DNA from: an uncultured Granulosicoccus sp.
Lineage (GTDB): Bacteria > Pseudomonadota > Gammaproteobacteria > Granulosicoccales > Granulosicoccaceae
Length of the DNA: 61,916 nt
Assembly: GCA_947492525.1 (NCBI GenBank)
Contig: CANLNQ010000002.1
Coordinates: 299,538 to 361,453 of the forward strand
Direction: 5' to 3'
The position numbers and the translations under genes were made by a program. Below the pieces are notes generated by a model. The model was not told where the DNA came from, ran no database searches, and saw only the letters and a list, made by a program, of their open reading frames with translations. Shown here piece by piece: positions 43,024 through 51,373 of the stretch (position 1 is the first letter of the stretch; each line of letters opens with the position of its first letter).

Positions 43024-44591
43024 CGAAGAAACCCAACTTTCTGTTCATCATTACCGATCAACACCGTGCCGATCATCTGGGTTGCTATGGCAACACGGTG
43101 GTAAAGACCCCCAACATTGATGGTATTGCGAAAGAGGGACGACGGTGGGACAAGTTCTACGTGGCCAATCCGATCTGCATGCCCAATCGTGCGTCCATCA
43201 TGACGGGGCGCATGTCCTCGCTTCATGGTGCACGCCACAATGGTATTCCGCTGTCACACGATCACACGACGTTTGTGGAGCTACTGAAAGACGCAGGTTA
43301 TCGAACCGGCCTTATCGGTAAATCTCACTTGCAGAGCTTTACCGGCTTGCCGGCGTCCAATACATACCAACCTGACCCGGCGCTGCATACGCCACGCAAG
43401 GAACTGCGTGACGCATACAAGCATGATCGGCATTCGGAAGACTACGATCTGGAAGTGGTACCGAAATGGGATCGTCCACTGGCTGAACGTATGGGGGGTG
43501 ATTTCTACGGTTTCGAACATGTCGAGATCGCCGCCGACCATGCCGATGCGGCGAGTGGCGATTATCTGCTGTGGGCGCGAGAGCAAGATCCCGATTTCGA
43601 TAGCCTCGTGGGAGAGGAAAACGCGCTGCCGGACGATCGCATCAACGCACCGCAAGCCTGGCGAACAGCGGTGCCAGAAGAACTCTATTCGACATCGTGG
43701 ATAGCCGACAGGTCGCAGGACTGGTTGAAGGAGCGTGCCGATGATGATGCACCGTTCTTCTTGCAGATGTCTTTCCCTGATCCGCATCATCCCTTTACGC
43801 CACCCGGAAAATACTGGGATATGTATGACCCGGCAGACATGCCACTGCCGGCTTCCTTTGGCAAGAGCGATCTGCCGCCTGTCAAGGCAATGCGTGAGGC
43901 GATGGAAAACGGTACGGACCCGCGTGATAACCAGAGCCCTTTCAGCGTGACGGAAGATGAAGTGCGTCAGATCCTCGCATTGACGTACGGGTCCATCACC
44001 ATGATTGATGATGCCATCGGGCGCGTACTGACGCAGCTCGAGGAATCGGGGCTGGCTGACAATACCATTGTGATCTTTACCTCTGACCACGGCGACTACA
44101 TGGGCGATCATGGTTTGATGCTGAAACTGCTGTTGCATTTTCAGGGCACCATTCGCGTCCCGTTTATCTGGTACGACCCATCGCAGCGTGGCGGCGGGGA
44201 AGCTGTTTCCGATCTGGCGTCGAGCATTGATATTTCCGCGACCATTCTGGCGCGAGCTGGCGTACAGGCTTTCAACGGCATTCAGGGTCGTGACTTGCTG
44301 CGTGATCCAGAGCCTGAGGCCATCATTGTCGAAGAAGACAGCCAACGGACAATGACCGGGTTCGAGCGTCCGCAACGTATTCGAACCGTGGTGACGGATC
44401 GTTACCGCATGTCGCTGCGAGAGGGTGAGGACTGGCACGAGCTGTACGATCTACAGGCAGATCCACATGAACTGGACAATCGCTATGCCGACCCAGATTT
44501 TTCGGATGTTCGACACGAACTGACGGAGATCATGCTGCGTCGTATGATTGCTCTGCAAGACCGTGCGCCGTTGCCTGCTTATCGTGCTTGA
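43020..44591 (+). CDS. Formylglycine-dependent sulfatase (alkaline phosphatase superfamily)
   Basis: 523-aa type I sulfatase without a signal peptide, hence cytosolic. The metal site includes ITDQHRADHLGCYG at the N-terminus, the formylglycine motif Cys53-Met-Pro-Asn-Arg57 followed by ASIMTGR, the Lys in LIGKSHLQ, and TSDHGDYMGDHG near residue 355. The ATGA overlap with the TRAP permease couples uptake to hydrolysis: an organosulfate (or, less likely, a phosphonate monoester, since that family also uses C-x-P-x-R) would be imported intact and cleaved inside. The formylglycine-generating enzyme is not in the window. Confidence 0.9.
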   Translation: MTKKPNFLFIITDQHRADHLGCYGNTVVKTPNIDGIAKEGRRWDKFYVANPICMPNRASIMTGRMSSLHGARHNGIPLSHDHTTFVELLKDAGYRTGLIGKSHLQSFTGLPASNTYQPDPALHTPRKELRDAYKHDRHSEDYDLEVVPKWDRPLAERMGGDFYGFEHVEIAADHADAASGDYLLWAREQDPDFDSLVGEENALPDDRINAPQAWRTAVPEELYSTSWIADRSQDWLKERADDDAPFFLQMSFPDPHHPFTPPGKYWDMYDPADMPLPASFGKSDLPPVKAMREAMENGTDPRDNQSPFSVTEDEVRQILALTYGSITMIDDAIGRVLTQLEESGLADNTIVIFTSDHGDYMGDHGLMLKLLLHFQGTIRVPFIWYDPSQRGGGEAVSDLASSIDISATILARAGVQAFNGIQGRDLLRDPEPEAIIVEEDSQRTMTGFERPQRIRTVVTDRYRMSLREGEDWHELYDLQADPHELDNRYADPDFSDVRHELTEIMLRRMIALQDRAPLPAYRA

Positions 44592-44603
44592 AATGCGTGG
44601 GTG

Positions 44604-45059
44604 GGGCACTGGCCCAGGTTGTCGATATCGCTCGGGAGGTTGAGGCGGCGCGAGACCCGATACGTCAGGTGGTTAACAGTGCCATGGGGCAAAGCTATTG
44701 GCAGATCGGGCGTTTTATTGGCGAGCATGAGCAGTAGGGTGAGAGCCGCGCAGCTTCTGGCATGCAGTAGCTCCAGGCGTTGTCAGAGCGGTTTATGGAG
44801 CGGCTGGGCAGGGGCTTTGGTGTCTCTAAGCTACTGTATATAAGACAGTTATGTGAGATTTCCAATTCGCGACGCAGTGTGTCGCGAATTGAGAAGGAGG
44901 CATTATCGTCGAATGCTTTCAATTTAAAACAAGCAGGCTCGTGACTGGCATTGGCAGGATGCTCACCAAGAGGGCTGGAGTTCCCGTGCGCTCGACCGAC
45001 AGTTCAACCGTCTCTACTTGGAGAATTACAGGCAATCGCATTGTTGGCTGATGCGTTGA
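44604..45059 (+). pseudogene. Decayed DUF1016 (YhcG-type) PD-(D/E)xK nuclease gene
   Basis: Fragments of the DUF1016 family appear in successive frames. LAQVVDIAREVEAARDPIRQVVNSAMGQSYWQIGRFIGEHEQ ends in a stop at about 44735. LSERFMERLGRGFGVSKLLYIRQLCEI is in another frame. RDWHWQDAHQEGWSSRALDRQFNRLYLE follows in a third, ending at a TGA at 45057-45059. The catalytic C-terminal half is missing. Three frame breaks and a deletion show it is dead. Confidence 0.75.
44863..44891. repeat. 29-bp perfect inverted repeat inside the DUF1016 relic
   Basis: CAATTCGCGAC (44863-44873) and GTCGCGAATTG (44881-44891) are perfect 11-bp arms around a 7-bp loop. The left 18 bp (44862-44879) recur exactly at 30404-30421. 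Confidence 0.85.
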
Positions 45060-45121
45060 CACGATAACCTAATAATTGCTTGACACGATAACCTAAAAAC
45101 CATCGGACACGACGTCCTGAA
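45056..45121. repeat. Iteron-like direct repeats, ~24-bp period
   Basis: TTGACACGATAACCTAA occurs at 45056-45072 and again at 45080-45096, and a diverged third copy GGACACGACGTCCTGAA lies at 45105-45121. Regularly spaced end repeats of this kind are seen at the termini of IS21-like elements, but no transposase is present. Confidence 0.65.
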
Positions 45122-45385
45122 TTCCTCCTGGCTGACAATCTGGAGGGGTCCTGGAAAGATAGCGAATACGAGGTAATGACAGCTTGAATCACTAGCTGTT
45201 CTGAAACAGATCGTTCTTTGCTTTTGCAGCTGGTATTCCAAGCTGGTTTGCGTCTGGGCAAGATTACGGCGATTAGCGCCGTAGAATACGCACTGTCTAA
45301 ACTGGAGAAGGACTGTTGCCTGTCGCTGATCAGGAAAACCAACGTCCCATGTCGCCTTGCGAGGCAGCCTTCCTGAAGCGAACTA
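45122..45385. other. Gap with no recognisable feature
   Basis: About 260 bp between the iteron-like repeats and palindromic copy 4. I see neither a convincing protein segment nor a structural RNA here. Confidence 0.5.
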
Positions 45386-45477
45386 TTGTCCACAAATCTT
45401 GTGGATAACCCTGTGGGGGACGGGCGTATAGATAGCCAGGAGGGCATTGCAGTCAAGCTCTCGTCATTCTGTACAAA
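45386..45477. repeat. Dispersed palindromic element, copy 4
   Basis: TTGTCCACA (45386-45394) / TGTGGATAA (45400-45408) at one end and the 21-bp string identical to 31112-31132 at the other (45457-45477). The 92-bp length equals copy 1. Confidence 0.85.
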
Positions 45478-45711
45478 TCATGAACACCAGGTTAGCGTGG
45501 TTTTCTGGTACGGCTTGACTCTGCAGACAACGTAACCGCAAAGCCGGCTAATGGCTCGTTGTGCTACATGGGCTGAACAGACGCTATCAGGTTGCAACTA
45601 CCGAGTCTGCAGTCTGCGAAGTCGGCAACCTCTCCTGCCTCAATCGCGCCAGCTCGGTGACGATAGGCTGTATCTGCGCATCCGCTTTCCTGAACCAGTC
45701 GGTGGACCAGA

Positions 45712-46059
45712 TTAAATGCTTTTCGCTTGTTGCAGCCCGACATCTTCAACCTCGTCCTGATCTTCATCGGAGGCCATGCGGCTGAAGAAGGAGGTGGGTG
45801 GCAACTGCTTGGGACCTCCCACCACCACGAGTTGCTCCGCTCTTGCGATGGCGCCCAGCGCCTCTTCGGGACGAATCTGTGAGGCTTCGTCCATGACGAT
45901 GAAATCGAGTTCGTATTGTCCCGGCTCCAGATATTGTGCAACCGACATCGGGCTCATCATGAAGCAGGGCTTGAGTGCATGTATGGCCGCAGAGGAGCGT
46001 TTCAGCAAGGAACGAATGGCGATATGCGCTCGCTTCTTGCTGGCTTCATGCTGAATGAG
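45712..46059 (-). pseudogene. Fragment of a large SF1 helicase (DNA2/NAM7-like)
   Basis: The minus-strand frame reads HEASKKRAHIAIRSLLKRSSAAIHALKPCFMMSPMSVAQYL, then FIVMDEASQIRPEEALGAIARAEQLVVVGGPKQLPPTSFF. The second part contains the Walker B DEAS and the QLPPTSFF motif of SF1 helicases. Walker A and everything downstream of this region are absent and the frame ends at 45712. A further protein-like stretch (WFRKADAQIQPIVTELARLRQERLP) lies at about 45591-45700 on the same strand and may belong to another lost gene. Confidence 0.75.
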
Positions 46060-46468
46060 TTAAAGCTCGGAGTAGGTGCTGACAGCGCCACGTCCGTTAC
46101 CTGTCGGGATTTTGTGACGGGTGCAATTTGCTGACGTTGCAGGCCCAGCAGCGCCTTGAGGTATTCACGAAATTGCTGTCGTACTGCCTGAATATCGTTG
46201 TCGTCCATCTTGGCCAGTTCGTTGTTGGTGCTCAGCAAGTCGAATTTCGACTCGCAGTTCGAGCTGCTTGTGTAAGTGATGTTTCGAAGAGTGAAGTTCT
46301 GTTTACCCGGGATGTAGATGATCGACCTCTCCCCCGCAGCTAATGATTCGCTAGCTGGAAGCTCATGCAACTCCCCACAAGAACTAAAATGCGTTCAAGG
46401 GTGTATTATTTGAGCGCTGGTCGACTAAATTCAGATACAGCGAGCTGAGCGAACATGGAGAGCACAGT
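46060..46468. other. Gap upstream of hsdR
   Basis: About 400 bp with no convincing coding sequence. It should contain the hsdR promoter. A GGAGAG sequence at 46457-46462 serves as ribosome site for the TTG start. Confidence 0.45.
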
Positions 46469-49400
46469 TTGAAGGCGACACTGGCACCAGAATCAGACAA
46501 TTTTGGATTTTTGGCCGAGCACGACCCGTTGCTGGTGCAAATTGCGGCCGCTGCCGAACGGGCTTTTGCGAGTGATCCAAACACCACTCTGATCAAGCTA
46601 CGGCAGTTGGGCGAAGCGCTGGCACAGAACATTGCGGCGCGTATTGGCCTGCCTGTCGATAACCAGATCTCCCAAAAAGACCTGCTGTACTCGCTGAACC
46701 GCGAGCTGCAGCTTGATCCTATGGTACGTGAGTTATTTCATGGTGTTCGAATCCAAGGCAATAAAGCCACTCACGAGTTTCACACGCGTCATCGCGATGC
46801 CATGGATGGTCTCAAGGTCGCCCGTGCACTCGCTGTCTGGTTTCACCAATCATTTGGTAAAGCCGGAGCGAGCTTCAAGGCAGGACCTTTTGTTGCGCCC
46901 GTCGATCCCAGTAGCAAGCTCAACCACTTGCAGACGGAGATAGAGGGGCTCAAGCACAAGCTACTGCAGGCAAGTGTTGATCTGGAAAACAGCCAGCAGT
47001 TGCAGCTCCTGGTCGCTCAAGAAAAAGCCGAGTACGAAGAGCTGGCTGAGGCGATGGACGAGGAGTCACGCGCCCAAGCCGCGTTGGTTCAAACGCATGA
47101 GGCGGCGCTCAAGCAACAGCAGCAAGAATTCGACAAGAAGCTACAGGCGCTTCAACAACAATTGGCTGAGCAAGACGACAGCAACCGCAAGCAGCAGCGT
47201 CAACAGGTAGAACAGCAAACCCGCAGTGCCGCGCATAACATTGTGCTCAGCGAAGAGCTCACTCGAATACTCATCGACCAACAGCTGATGGATGCTGGTT
47301 GGCAGGCTGACAGCGAAACGCAAAGCTATGCGCTGGGTGCTCGGCCCGAGAAGGGCAAGAACAAAGCGATTGCCGAATGGCCAACGAATGAGAAAGGCCA
47401 GCGTGGTCGTGCGGATTACGTACTGTTTATTGGGCTTTGCCCTGTCGCCGTGGTGGAAGCCAAGAAGGAGAACACCAACGTCTCCGGGAAAATTTCACAG
47501 GCAGAGCGCTACAGCCGTGGTTTTGCTGTGGATACCCCGCTGGAGCCTGCTTGGACGATTGAGAACTCCGCCATGGCATGGCGTGACAGTGCAGGTGACC
47601 ATTTCAATGTGCCTTTCGCCTATTCCTGCAATGGTCGACCGTACGTACCGCAATTGGCCGAAGTGTCTGGTACCTGGTTCAGGGACCTACGCAGTTCCAG
47701 TAACTCAGCACGTTCGGTGCAGGCATTTCATAGTCCTGACGGGTTGCTAGACAGACTGAAACGCAGCATCAGCAAAGCTGAAGAACAGTTGGCGGAAGAG
47801 CCATTTACCTACCTCAAATTACGCGACTACCAAGTCAATGCGATAAAGGCGGTAGAGGATGCGGTGCAGCAGAACAAACGCACGGCGTTATTGGCCATGG
47901 CCACTGGCACAGGAAAAACGCGCACAATCATTGGGTTGATGTATCGCTTTCTCAAAGCCGAACGTTTTAAGCGCATCTTGTTTCTGGTTGATCGCCGCAC
48001 ACTCGGCACCCAGTCCCTGGATGCTTTTGACGAAGCCCCGCTTGAGCAAAACCAATCACTAACGACCATCTATAACGTGGCGGATTTGGGCGACATGGCT
48101 GCTGAGGCCGAAACCCGTGTGCAAGTTGCCACCGTGCAAGCCATGGTAAAGCGTGTCTTCGCCAGTGATGCCCCCCCCACGGTCGACGCGTTTGACTGCA
48201 TCATTATTGATGAAGCCCACCGTGGCTATACGCTCGACCAGGAAATGACAGACGGTGAATTGGCCACGCGTGACGCCGCGCAGTATCTGTCCAGCTACCG
48301 TCGTGTACTGGATTATTTCGACGCAGTGAAGGTGGGTCTGACCGCAACACCGGCACAACATACTAGCGAGATCTTCGGCAAGCCCGTGTACAACTATTCG
48401 TATCGCGAAGCCGTTGCAGACGATTGGCTGATCGACCATGAGCCACCTATTCGTTACGAGACATTGCTCACGAAGAATGGAATCAAATTTGTAAAAGGGC
48501 AGGTCGTACAGGCTATCAACACCCAGACGGGGGAGGTGGCAGCCAGTGAGATGCCTGACGATGTCAACTTCGATGTGGAATCCTTTAATCGCCGCGTCGT
48601 CAACGAGAATTTCAATCGCGTTATCTGCCGGCAGTTGGCTAAAGAGCTGGACCCTTTCGGTGAAGAGAAAACGTTGATTTTCTGTTGCACCGATCTACAC
48701 GCCGATATGGTCAAACGGCTTCTCGACGAAGCCTTCACAGAGCTCTATGACGGTGACTATCAGCAGTCAGCCGTGGCCAAAATCACAGGCCAGAGTGACA
48801 AGGTAGACCAGTTGATCCGACGCTACAAGAACGAGCGCCACCCGAATATCGGCATCACGGTTGATCTGCTTACCACCGGTATTGACGTACCCAAGATTTG
48901 CCATCTGGTATTCATGCGTCGCGTAAAATCGCGCATCCTCTATGAGCAGATGATTGGCCGTGCCACGCGCCGTTGCGACGATATCGGCAAGACAGTCTTC
49001 CGTATCTATGACCCGGTAGACATCTACGCCAGCCTGCAGAAGGTGAACACCATGAAACCGCTGGTGAAAAATCCCGATATCACCATGGAGCAATTGGCAG
49101 GCGAACTCACTGATCCCCAGCAACTGCAAAAAGCGCTGGACAGTCCCGGCGAGCTTGATGGTGAGAGCCAGGCCGACACGGTACTGAGCCAACTAAGCCA
49201 AAAGCTGATGCGCGTTCTGCGCAAAGCGGAACACAAGGCCGCGACGGACCCCAAGCTTAAAGACACATTGGCGAAACTGCACAAAAGCTGCGAGGTGGAG
49301 CCCAAAAGCCTGCATAGCCATCTGCGAGAACTCGGGCCACAGGGTACTGCGCAGTTTTTGCGTCAACACGTCGGCTTGCTACGACAAGTTAGCGAGATCA

Positions 49401-49984
49401 AAGACGCAGTCAGCACCGACTACCGACCGATCATCTCCGAGCACGAGGATGAGCTGGCCGTGCGTGAACAGAGCTATGGTAAGTATCAACGGCCAGAAGA
49501 TTACCTTGACAGCTTCAAGCACTTTGTCGAACAACAGCTCAACCAGAGTGCGGCACTGGCAGTGGTAGTCAAGCGGCCACGTGACTTGACCCGAGCACAG
49601 CTCAAAGAAGTCAAACTACTGCTCGATGGTGAGGGCTATTCCGAAGCCAATTTGCAAAGCGCGGTTCGCCAACAGAGCAATCAGGACATCGCGGCCAGCA
49701 TTATTGGGCACATCCGCCGGGCAGCTTTGGGCGAAGCACTGCAACCCTTTGAACAGCGTGTGGCTCAAGCCATGGACCGTATTTACACCAGTCACAACTG
49801 GCAACCCAACCAGCGGAAATGGCTGGAACGCCTGGCCAAACAACTGGTCTTTGAAGTAATCGTTGACCGTGAATTCGTTAACACCTGCTTCGCCGAGCAC
49901 GGTGGGGCGAAGCGTTTGGACAGTGTGTTGGACAAACAACTGGACACTGTTCTCGAAGAGTTGAGCGAGGCACTCTGGGCCTGA
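46469..49984 (+). CDS. hsdR: Type I restriction enzyme motor/nuclease subunit HsdR
   Basis: 1,171 aa, probably starting at TTG 46469 with GGAGAG 6 nt upstream; no in-frame ATG fits. An N-terminal DUF4145-like domain (about 10-135) is followed by a coiled coil (about 145-245). The PD-(D/E)xK nuclease shows GRADYVLF and VAVVEAKKE. The SF2 translocase has Walker A MATGTGKT with Lys483, motif II DEAH at 581-584, LTATP, LLTTGIDVPKI and IGRATRRCDD. The C-terminal ~250 residues are helical and bind the methyltransferase core. It is the first gene of the restriction cluster and is separated from hsdM by a Fic gene. It cleaves unmethylated DNA after ATP-driven translocation when joined to HsdM and HsdS. 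Confidence 0.95.
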   Translation: MKATLAPESDNFGFLAEHDPLLVQIAAAAERAFASDPNTTLIKLRQLGEALAQNIAARIGLPVDNQISQKDLLYSLNRELQLDPMVRELFHGVRIQGNKATHEFHTRHRDAMDGLKVARALAVWFHQSFGKAGASFKAGPFVAPVDPSSKLNHLQTEIEGLKHKLLQASVDLENSQQLQLLVAQEKAEYEELAEAMDEESRAQAALVQTHEAALKQQQQEFDKKLQALQQQLAEQDDSNRKQQRQQVEQQTRSAAHNIVLSEELTRILIDQQLMDAGWQADSETQSYALGARPEKGKNKAIAEWPTNEKGQRGRADYVLFIGLCPVAVVEAKKENTNVSGKISQAERYSRGFAVDTPLEPAWTIENSAMAWRDSAGDHFNVPFAYSCNGRPYVPQLAEVSGTWFRDLRSSSNSARSVQAFHSPDGLLDRLKRSISKAEEQLAEEPFTYLKLRDYQVNAIKAVEDAVQQNKRTALLAMATGTGKTRTIIGLMYRFLKAERFKRILFLVDRRTLGTQSLDAFDEAPLEQNQSLTTIYNVADLGDMAAEAETRVQVATVQAMVKRVFASDAPPTVDAFDCIIIDEAHRGYTLDQEMTDGELATRDAAQYLSSYRRVLDYFDAVKVGLTATPAQHTSEIFGKPVYNYSYREAVADDWLIDHEPPIRYETLLTKNGIKFVKGQVVQAINTQTGEVAASEMPDDVNFDVESFNRRVVNENFNRVICRQLAKELDPFGEEKTLIFCCTDLHADMVKRLLDEAFTELYDGDYQQSAVAKITGQSDKVDQLIRRYKNERHPNIGITVDLLTTGIDVPKICHLVFMRRVKSRILYEQMIGRATRRCDDIGKTVFRIYDPVDIYASLQKVNTMKPLVKNPDITMEQLAGELTDPQQLQKALDSPGELDGESQADTVLSQLSQKLMRVLRKAEHKAATDPKLKDTLAKLHKSCEVEPKSLHSHLRELGPQGTAQFLRQHVGLLRQVSEIKDAVSTDYRPIISEHEDELAVREQSYGKYQRPEDYLDSFKHFVEQQLNQSAALAVVVKRPRDLTRAQLKEVKLLLDGEGYSEANLQSAVRQQSNQDIAASIIGHIRRAALGEALQPFEQRVAQAMDRIYTSHNWQPNQRKWLERLAKQLVFEVIVDREFVNTCFAEHGGAKRLDSVLDKQLDTVLEELSEALWA

Positions 49985-50045
49985 AGTCGAGCACAGGTTC
50001 TCTGCAACGTACTGACGTCAAAAGGCACCGATATGTAGATAAGTC

Positions 50046-50162
50046 ATTGTTTTGTCGACACGTAGCGAAAATATGTTGATCACTTCGACACGAACTTCAA
50101 ACATGTCGATATAATTATTATTTGTCGACACGTCAATGAAGATATGTCGATCGCATCGACAT
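50046..50162. promoter_or_regulatory. Duplicated operator-like region upstream of fic
   Basis: TGTCGACA palindromes occur at 50053-50060 and 50123-50130, each followed ~15 bp later by ATATGT(T/C)GATC and then (T/A)TCGACA. The ~45-bp unit is thus repeated with a 70-bp period. The second unit ends in a perfect ATGTCGAT-CGC-ATCGACAT inverted repeat (50144-50162). This is a strong candidate for binding by the winged-helix C-terminus of the downstream Fic protein. Confidence 0.7.
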
Positions 50163-50211
50163 GTTGACTCTTTTTCAAGCTAACATGTTCAAAAAAACGG
50201 AATTCGTAAAC

Positions 50212-51324
50212 ATGTCATGGCATGCTGACAAGCCTTTCAACGAACTTCCACTATTGCCTCCGCCTGCGCAGGTGATGGAGACCACGGAAACGCTCAAGGC
50301 CTGTATCGGAGCCCGTGCGTCGCTTGCTGAGCTGAAACAAGCCGCAGAGCTGCTGCCAAACCAAAGCCTGTTGATCAATCTGTTGCCACTGCTGGAAGCC
50401 AGAGACAGCTCCGAAATTGAAAATATCCTCACTACCACCGACAAGCTGTTTCAGCACGCCAGCGAAGACAAGGATGCCGATCCTGCCACCAAAGAAGCGC
50501 TTCGCTACCGTACAGCGCTAAGGCAGGGTTTTGAGCAGCTAGCTGACCGGCCTCTGTGCACTAAAACAGCGGTTCAGATCTGCAGTGAGCTGAAAGGCAG
50601 TGAGATGGACATCCGAAAAGTGCCCGGTACGGTGATCGGCAACCAGAGCACAGGGCAAATACTCTACACGCCTCCGGTTGGCGAACAGGTGATTCGGGAG
50701 CTACTCGCCAATTGGGAGCAGTTCATTCACGCCAATGATGACATTGACCCGTTGATCAAGATGGCTGTTGCACATTATCAGTTTGAAGCGATTCACCCGT
50801 TTTATGATGGCAATGGTAGAACAGGTCGTATCCTGAATATTCTCTACCTTATAGAGCAAGGCCTGTTGACGCTGCCTATCTTGTATCTCAGCCGCTATGT
50901 CGTGCAACACAAGAGCGAGTACTATCGTTTGCTGAACTCCGTGACAGCCAACGAAGACTGGCAACCCTGGTTGCTCTATATCCTCAAGGCCACTGAAGAA
51001 GTTTCACGCTGGACCTGTCAAAAGATCGCGGCGATTCGCATTCTGATGGATAGCGCTAGTGTGTATATCAAAAGCGAGCTGCCTAAAATATACAGTCATG
51101 AGCTGGTACAAGTCATCTTCGAACAACCTTACTGCCGCATTCAGTACCTGGTTGATAATGGTGTAGCCAAACGACAAACGGCATCTGTCTACCTCAAGCA
51201 ACTGGCTGATATCGGCGTGCTTGAAGAGCGCCAGGCAGGCCGTGAAAAGTTATTCGTCAATCCGCGTCTTATGTATCTAATGACCGAAGACAGCAACACC
51301 CCCGAACCTTTCGGTAAACACTGA
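50212..51324 (+). CDS. fic: Fic-domain AMP-transferase with autoinhibitory motif, inside the type I RM operon
   Basis: 370 aa from ATG 50212 (MSWHADKPFNELPLLPP, the common start of this family); ATG 50161 is in frame but lies in an inverted repeat. The Fic motif HPFYDGNGRTGR begins at His195, so the enzyme should be active. An N-terminal inhibitory helix motif S-x-x-x-E-N is present at Ser66-Glu70-Asn71, making it a class II, self-inhibited Fic. The C-terminal region (about 290-355) is a winged helix (CRIQYLVDNGVAKRQTASVYLKQLADIGVL). It lies between hsdR and hsdM in the same direction; the role of Fic in such loci is not established. It may AMPylate a subunit or a host target. Confidence 0.92.
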   Translation: MSWHADKPFNELPLLPPPAQVMETTETLKACIGARASLAELKQAAELLPNQSLLINLLPLLEARDSSEIENILTTTDKLFQHASEDKDADPATKEALRYRTALRQGFEQLADRPLCTKTAVQICSELKGSEMDIRKVPGTVIGNQSTGQILYTPPVGEQVIRELLANWEQFIHANDDIDPLIKMAVAHYQFEAIHPFYDGNGRTGRILNILYLIEQGLLTLPILYLSRYVVQHKSEYYRLLNSVTANEDWQPWLLYILKATEEVSRWTCQKIAAIRILMDSASVYIKSELPKIYSHELVQVIFEQPYCRIQYLVDNGVAKRQTASVYLKQLADIGVLEERQAGREKLFVNPRLMYLMTEDSNTPEPFGKH

Positions 51325-51373
51325 ACCACCATTCCAAGTCAGTCATGTACTCAATTACCCGATACGCAATTCA

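Noticed and set aside
43281..44438. 385-codon open frame antisense to the sulfatase
   Set aside because: Shadow of a gene with an intact active site.
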